Of a DNA stretch of 8,981 bases, positions 6,084-8,981 are shown one piece after another. The DNA lies in assembly GCA_937881145.1 (NCBI GenBank), contig CALGFL010000234.1, positions 1 through 8,981 of the forward strand. Direction: 5' to 3'. Origin of the DNA: an uncultured Bordetella sp. Its GTDB lineage: Bacteria > Pseudomonadota > Gammaproteobacteria > Burkholderiales > Burkholderiaceae_B. The first letter of the stretch is position 1; each line of letters starts with the position of its first letter. The notes below the pieces were generated by a model. That model worked only from the letters and a program-made list of their open reading frames with translations, was not told the DNA's origin and did not search any database. Both the position numbers and the translations under genes were made by a program.

Positions 6084-6986
6084 TCAACCCTGCGCGAACA
6101 ACTCCACCATCAAGCCGCGCAGCCACTGATTCCCCGCATCGCGATGAAACCGCCGCTGCCAATACAGATTGGTCTGCAGCGACGGCACCCGCAAAGGCGG
6201 AACCATCATCTGCAAATCGAAGCGGGACGCGGTCTGGGCCGCCAGCTTGGCCGGCACGGTGGCCAGCAGATCGGTGACGCTCAATACATGCGGCACCGCC
6301 GTGAAGTGCGGCACGCTGTGATGAGCCCGGAGCAGCACGCCGGCCGCCTCGAGCGCCTGGTTGATTTGTCCATAGGGCGCGGCGCGCGACACGATCAGGT
6401 GCTGCTGGGCGCGAAAGGCCTTGAGCCCCATGTTCTCGTGCGCCTGCGGATGCCCCTTGCGAAACAGCGTCATATAACCCTGCCGGAACAGCATGCGGTG
6501 CAGGATGTCGCCGTCCAGATCCTCGAAAGCGCCCACGGCCAGATCGACGCGGCCGGCTTCCATGTCGCGCCGCAGTTCGGCCCCGCCGCGCACCGAATCG
6601 ATGCGCACGCCGGGCGCGCGCCGGGCGCAGGCTTCCATCAGGGCCGGCATGAAGTGGATTTCGCCCACGTCGCTCATGGCGATGCAAAAGCGCCGCGTGC
6701 TGCCCGCCGGATCGAAGGCTTCGTCAGCCTCCAGCAAACGGTCGAGCAGGCCCAGCGCCTCGGCGACCAGGCCGGCCAGGCGCTCGGCCTGCGGCGTGGG
6801 CAGCATGCCCTGGCCGGTGCGCACGAACAGGTCGTCGCCGAACGTGGTGCGCAGACGGCGCAGCGCATTGCTCACCGCGGGCTGGCTCAGGTCGAGACGG
6901 CGCGCCACGGCCGAGATGTTGCGCAGTTCGAGCAGGTGCTGGAAGACCACCAGCAGGTTCAGGTCCAGGCGGCGCAGGTCGGGCAT
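6084..6986 (-). CDS. LysR-type transcriptional regulator, divergent from hmgA-fahA
   Basis: DNA-binding regulator of 300 residues with the LysR plan: N-terminal winged helix-turn-helix at about 1-62 (DLNLLVVFQHLLELRNISAVARRL region, then LSQPAVSNALRRLR as recognition helix) and a periplasmic-binding-like effector domain from about 88 on. The sequence TFGDDLFVRTGQGMLPT is typical of the NodD/NahR/LinR-like subgroup. The ATG at 6984-6986 is preferred: it gives the family's usual MPDLRRLDLNLL start and has GGAAAG about 7 nt upstream. The in-frame ATG at 7035-7037 would add 17 residues, has no ribosome-binding site and lies at the likely transcription start. Divergent position suggests control of hmgA-fahA, with homogentisate or another tyrosine-pathway intermediate as possible inducer; that is inference. 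In Pseudomonas the comparable regulator, HmgR, is of the IclR family, so this would be a different solution. Confidence 0.93.
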   Translation of the reverse strand: MPDLRRLDLNLLVVFQHLLELRNISAVARRLDLSQPAVSNALRRLRTTFGDDLFVRTGQGMLPTPQAERLAGLVAEALGLLDRLLEADEAFDPAGSTRRFCIAMSDVGEIHFMPALMEACARRAPGVRIDSVRGGAELRRDMEAGRVDLAVGAFEDLDGDILHRMLFRQGYMTLFRKGHPQAHENMGLKAFRAQQHLIVSRAAPYGQINQALEAAGVLLRAHHSVPHFTAVPHVLSVTDLLATVPAKLAAQTASRFDLQMMVPPLRVPSLQTNLYWQRRFHRDAGNQWLRGLMVELFAQG

Positions 6987-7041
6987 GCTGGGCTTTCCGT
7001 AAATGGCGGGTCGGTGCCGGATCGCACCATTATTCATGAAA

Positions 7042-7047
7042 TTTATA
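7042..7047 (-). promoter_or_regulatory. Candidate -10 box of the LysR gene
   Basis: TATAAA on the minus strand lies 56 nt upstream of the preferred LysR ATG, in the most AT-rich part of the spacer. No convincing -35 is found 16-18 nt further upstream, which is common for regulated promoters. The perfect 8-nt palindrome TTCATGAA (7033-7040) lies right beside it and could be part of an autoregulatory site. Confidence 0.35.
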
Positions 7048-7086
7048 GCCCGTATTTTTCCATTCCCATAGCAGCGGAGCCGCCGA

Positions 7087-7115
7087 TTGTCGAAAATGGC
7101 CGGCGAAAGAACAAT
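7087..7115 (+). promoter_or_regulatory. Candidate hmgA promoter with flanking inverted repeat
   Basis: TTGTCG (7087-7092) and AACAAT (7110-7115) each match the sigma-70 consensus at four of six positions with an ideal 17-nt spacer, giving a start near 7122 and a leader of about 40 nt. The same bases form an inverted repeat, ATTGT (7086-7090) and ACAAT (7111-7115), 20 nt apart, two DNA turns between arms, so a regulator could sit over the promoter. Confidence 0.4.
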
Positions 7116-7161
7116 TTTTCATGCACCGACGCGGCCCGTGCCGCGTGCCGGAGGACACATC

Positions 7162-8463
7162 ATGGACACCCTGCAATACCAATCGGGCTTCGGCAACGAC
7201 TGGGCCGCCGAGGCCCTGCCCGGTGCCCTGCCCGCCGGCCAGAACTCGCCGCAAACGTGCCCTTACGGCCTGTATGCCGAGCAGATCTCCGGCACGGCCT
7301 TCACCGCGCCGCGCGCCGAGAACCGCCGCTCGTGGGCCTACCGCATCCGCCCGGGCGCCAAGCATCTGCCTTTCCAGGCCAGCGGCATCGCGCCGGGCTG
7401 GCTGAGCGACTTCGGCCGCGGCCCGGTCACGCCCAACCAGATGCGCTGGAATCCGCTGCCTTTGCCTGCCGCGCCTGCCGACTTCATCGAAGGCATGCAG
7501 ACCTGGGGCGGCAACGGCGGCCCCGACGAGCAGAACGGCGTGGGCATTCACCTGTATGCGGCCAACCGCTCGATGCAGGGTCGCTTTTTCTACGATGCCG
7601 ACGGCGAGCTGCTCATCGTTCCTCAGCAGGGCCGGCTGCGCCTGGCCACCGAGTTGGGCCGCCTCGACATCGAGCCTTATGAAATCGCCGTGATTCCACG
7701 CGGCATCCGCTTTCGCGTCGAGCTGCCCGACGGGCAAGCCCGCGGCTATGTGCTGGAAAATTTCGGCGCGCCGCTGCGCCTGCCGGAACTGGGGCCCATC
7801 GGCTCGAACTGCCTGGCCAACGCGCGCGACTTTCTCACGCCGCAGGCCTGGTACGAAGATGTCGAAGGCGACTTCGAGCTGATCGGCAAATTCACCGGCG
7901 GCTTCTGGCGCGCCGGCATCGGGCATTCCCCGCTGGACGTGGTGGCCTGGCACGGCACGCATGCGCCCTACAAGTACGACCTGCGCCGCTTCAACGCGAT
8001 CGGCTCGATCAGCTACGACCATCCCGATCCTTCGATCTTCACGGTACTGACTTCGCCGTCGGACACGCACGGCACGGCCAATATGGACTTCGCCATCTTT
8101 CCGCCGCGCATCCTGGCCATGGAACACACGTTCCGCCCCCCCTGGTTCCACCGCAACGTGGCCAGCGAATTCATGGGCCTGATCCACGGCGTGTACGACG
8201 CCAAGGCCGAAGGCTTCGTGCCCGGCGGCGCCAGCCTGCACAACTGCATGAGCGGCCACGGCCCCGATGCCGACACGTTCGAGAAGGCTTCCCGCGCCGA
8301 CACCGGCAAGACGCACTACATCCGCGACACCATGGCCTTCATGTTCGAGACGCGCCGCGTGATCCGCCCCACCGAGCAGGCGTTGAATTCGCCGCAGAGA
8401 CAGGCCGATTACTATGAATGCTGGCAAGGGCTGGCCAAGCATTTCGACTCGTCCAAAGCTTGA
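7162..8463 (+). CDS. hmgA: Homogentisate 1,2-dioxygenase
   Basis: Non-haem Fe(II) dioxygenase that opens the ring of homogentisate to maleylacetoacetate in tyrosine and phenylalanine catabolism. The 433-residue protein is the usual bacterial length and similar throughout, from [19 protein letters not shown] at 6-24 to the C-terminal [13 protein letters not shown]. Fe ligands expected from the human enzyme (His335, Glu341, His371) fall at His330, Glu336 and His366 with the same spacing, and the catalytic His292 equivalent is His287 in [13 protein letters not shown]. The ATG at 7162 is chosen for the family start and an excellent GGAGGA (7150-7155) 6 nt upstream; an upstream in-frame extension to 7087 crosses the promoter and is not coding. 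It is followed by fahA after 26 nt, so they form an operon, probably controlled from the divergent LysR gene. Confidence 0.98.
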   Translation: MDTLQYQSGFGNDWAAEALPGALPAGQNSPQTCPYGLYAEQISGTAFTAPRAENRRSWAYRIRPGAKHLPFQASGIAPGWLSDFGRGPVTPNQMRWNPLPLPAAPADFIEGMQTWGGNGGPDEQNGVGIHLYAANRSMQGRFFYDADGELLIVPQQGRLRLATELGRLDIEPYEIAVIPRGIRFRVELPDGQARGYVLENFGAPLRLPELGPIGSNCLANARDFLTPQAWYEDVEGDFELIGKFTGGFWRAGIGHSPLDVVAWHGTHAPYKYDLRRFNAIGSISYDHPDPSIFTVLTSPSDTHGTANMDFAIFPPRILAMEHTFRPPWFHRNVASEFMGLIHGVYDAKAEGFVPGGASLHNCMSGHGPDADTFEKASRADTGKTHYIRDTMAFMFETRRVIRPTEQALNSPQRQADYYECWQGLAKHFDSSKA

Positions 8464-8489
8464 ACGCCCCCACGAAAAGAGACGCTCCC

Positions 8490-8981
8490 ATGACCTTGAT
8501 CAACGAAACCCACGACCCCGCGCTGCAAAGCTGGGTCGCCAGCGCCAACCAGACCGGCACCGACTTCCCCATCCAGAACCTGCCCTATTGCGTGTTCCGC
8601 CGCGCGGGTTCGAACGAAGCCTTCCGCCCCGGCGTGGCCATCGGCGACCGCATCGTCGACCTGGCCGCGCTGGCCGCCGTCATGCCTTTCGACGGCCACG
8701 CCGCGCAAGCGCTGGCCGCCTGCTCAGGCGATGCGCTCAACCCGCTGATGGCCTTGGGCGAAACGCATTGGAGCGCGCTGCGCCTGGCGCTGTCGCGCGC
8801 CCTGCGCGCCGGTTCGCCGCTGCAAGGCAAGATCGAGCCCCTGCTGGCGGCGCAGGCCGATGCGCAATACACCATGCCGGCGCGCGTGGGCGACTACACC
8901 GACTTCTACATCTCGGTGCACCACGCCACCACCGTGGGCAAGCAGTTCCGCCCGGACAATCCGCTCCTGCCCAACTACAAG
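8490..8981 (+). CDS. fahA: Fumarylacetoacetase, N-terminal part (cut by window end)
   Basis: Hydrolase that splits fumarylacetoacetate into fumarate and acetoacetate, the last step of homogentisate catabolism. The 164 residues present cover the N-terminal SH3-like domain (NLPYCVFRR, IGDRIVDLAAL) and the beginning of the catalytic domain: DYTDFYISVHHATTVGKQFR at 135-154, where Asp138 and His145 keep the spacing of the metal-binding Asp126 and catalytic His133 of the mammalian enzyme. The frame is open to the last base, so about 270 more residues should lie beyond the window. Start ATG follows a weak AAGAGA site, 26 nt after the hmgA stop, which indicates co-transcription. The isomerase step between HmgA and FahA (maleylacetoacetate isomerase) is not in the window. 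Confidence 0.97.
   Translation, partial: MTLINETHDPALQSWVASANQTGTDFPIQNLPYCVFRRAGSNEAFRPGVAIGDRIVDLAALAAVMPFDGHAAQALAACSGDALNPLMALGETHWSALRLALSRALRAGSPLQGKIEPLLAAQADAQYTMPARVGDYTDFYISVHHATTVGKQFRPDNPLLPNYK

Noticed and set aside
5683..6687. A 334-codon minus-strand frame across the mutM-LysR junction
   Set aside because: It overlaps the mutM catalytic domain in antisense and the LysR gene out of frame; the product is Arg/Gly/Pro-rich without domain features.
6987..7037. A 17-residue N-terminal extension of the LysR protein from the ATG at 7035-7037
   Set aside because: It lacks a ribosome-binding site, is not typical for the family, and the best -10 box would start transcription inside it.
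6060..7682. A 540-codon plus-strand frame spanning the LysR gene, the spacer and the first part of hmgA
   Set aside because: It runs through two real genes on different strands and the promoter spacer, and its composition is that of a GC shadow.
7030..8442. A 470-codon open frame on the minus strand opposite hmgA
   Set aside because: The opposite strand is an unmistakable homogentisate dioxygenase with all iron ligands; the antisense product has low complexity and no motif.

Overview
The window looks like core chromosome of a GC-rich betaproteobacterium of the Alcaligenaceae, closest to Bordetella or Achromobacter as far as I can tell from memory of protein sequences. The evidence is the strong GC3 bias, the L25 and PrsA sequences, and the conserved run lolB - ispE - tRNA-Gln - prs - rplY with mutM divergent from a TPR exported protein. 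I see no mobile element, CRISPR array, prophage or obvious new multi-gene system.

Layout. Left part, all on the minus strand and read from right to left: an exported TPR-repeat protein (3319-5136), lolB (2705-3322, overlapping the TPR gene by 4 nt), ispE (2705/2694 gap of 10 nt), tRNA-Gln(UUG) starting 1 nt after the ispE stop, a strong hairpin-plus-T-tract terminator (1648-1686), then prs (599-1549) and the 5' part of rplY (201-470). Right part: mutM on plus (5211-6038), divergent from the TPR gene; a LysR-type regulator on minus (6084-6986), convergent with mutM; and, divergent from the regulator, hmgA (7162-8463) followed after 26 nt by fahA, which is cut by the window end.

How the genes work together. 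TPR-lolB-ispE form a tightly packed unit for envelope and isoprenoid functions (outer-membrane lipoprotein insertion and the kinase step of the MEP pathway) that ends in a tRNA gene. prs and rplY supply PRPP and a 5S-rRNA-binding ribosomal protein. hmgA and fahA encode two steps of homogentisate catabolism (tyrosine/phenylalanine degradation); the divergent LysR protein is the natural candidate regulator.

The most unusual points are these. (1) The L25 reading frame stops looking like L25 after residue 90 (about position 201) and continues into 60 residues that look actinobacterial and GNAT-like in sequence and codon use, ending in a TGA that sits where an Arg codon would be expected. A 14-nt perfect palindrome lies at the switch point. 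I read this as a probable assembly or amplification chimera at the window edge, with a real rearrangement as the less likely option. (2) The 3' third of ispE, next to the tRNA gene, drops abruptly in GC (about 56% against 73% just upstream by hand count) and changes codon use, which suggests a recombination mosaic. (3) The tRNA-Gln gene follows the ispE stop codon by a single nucleotide.
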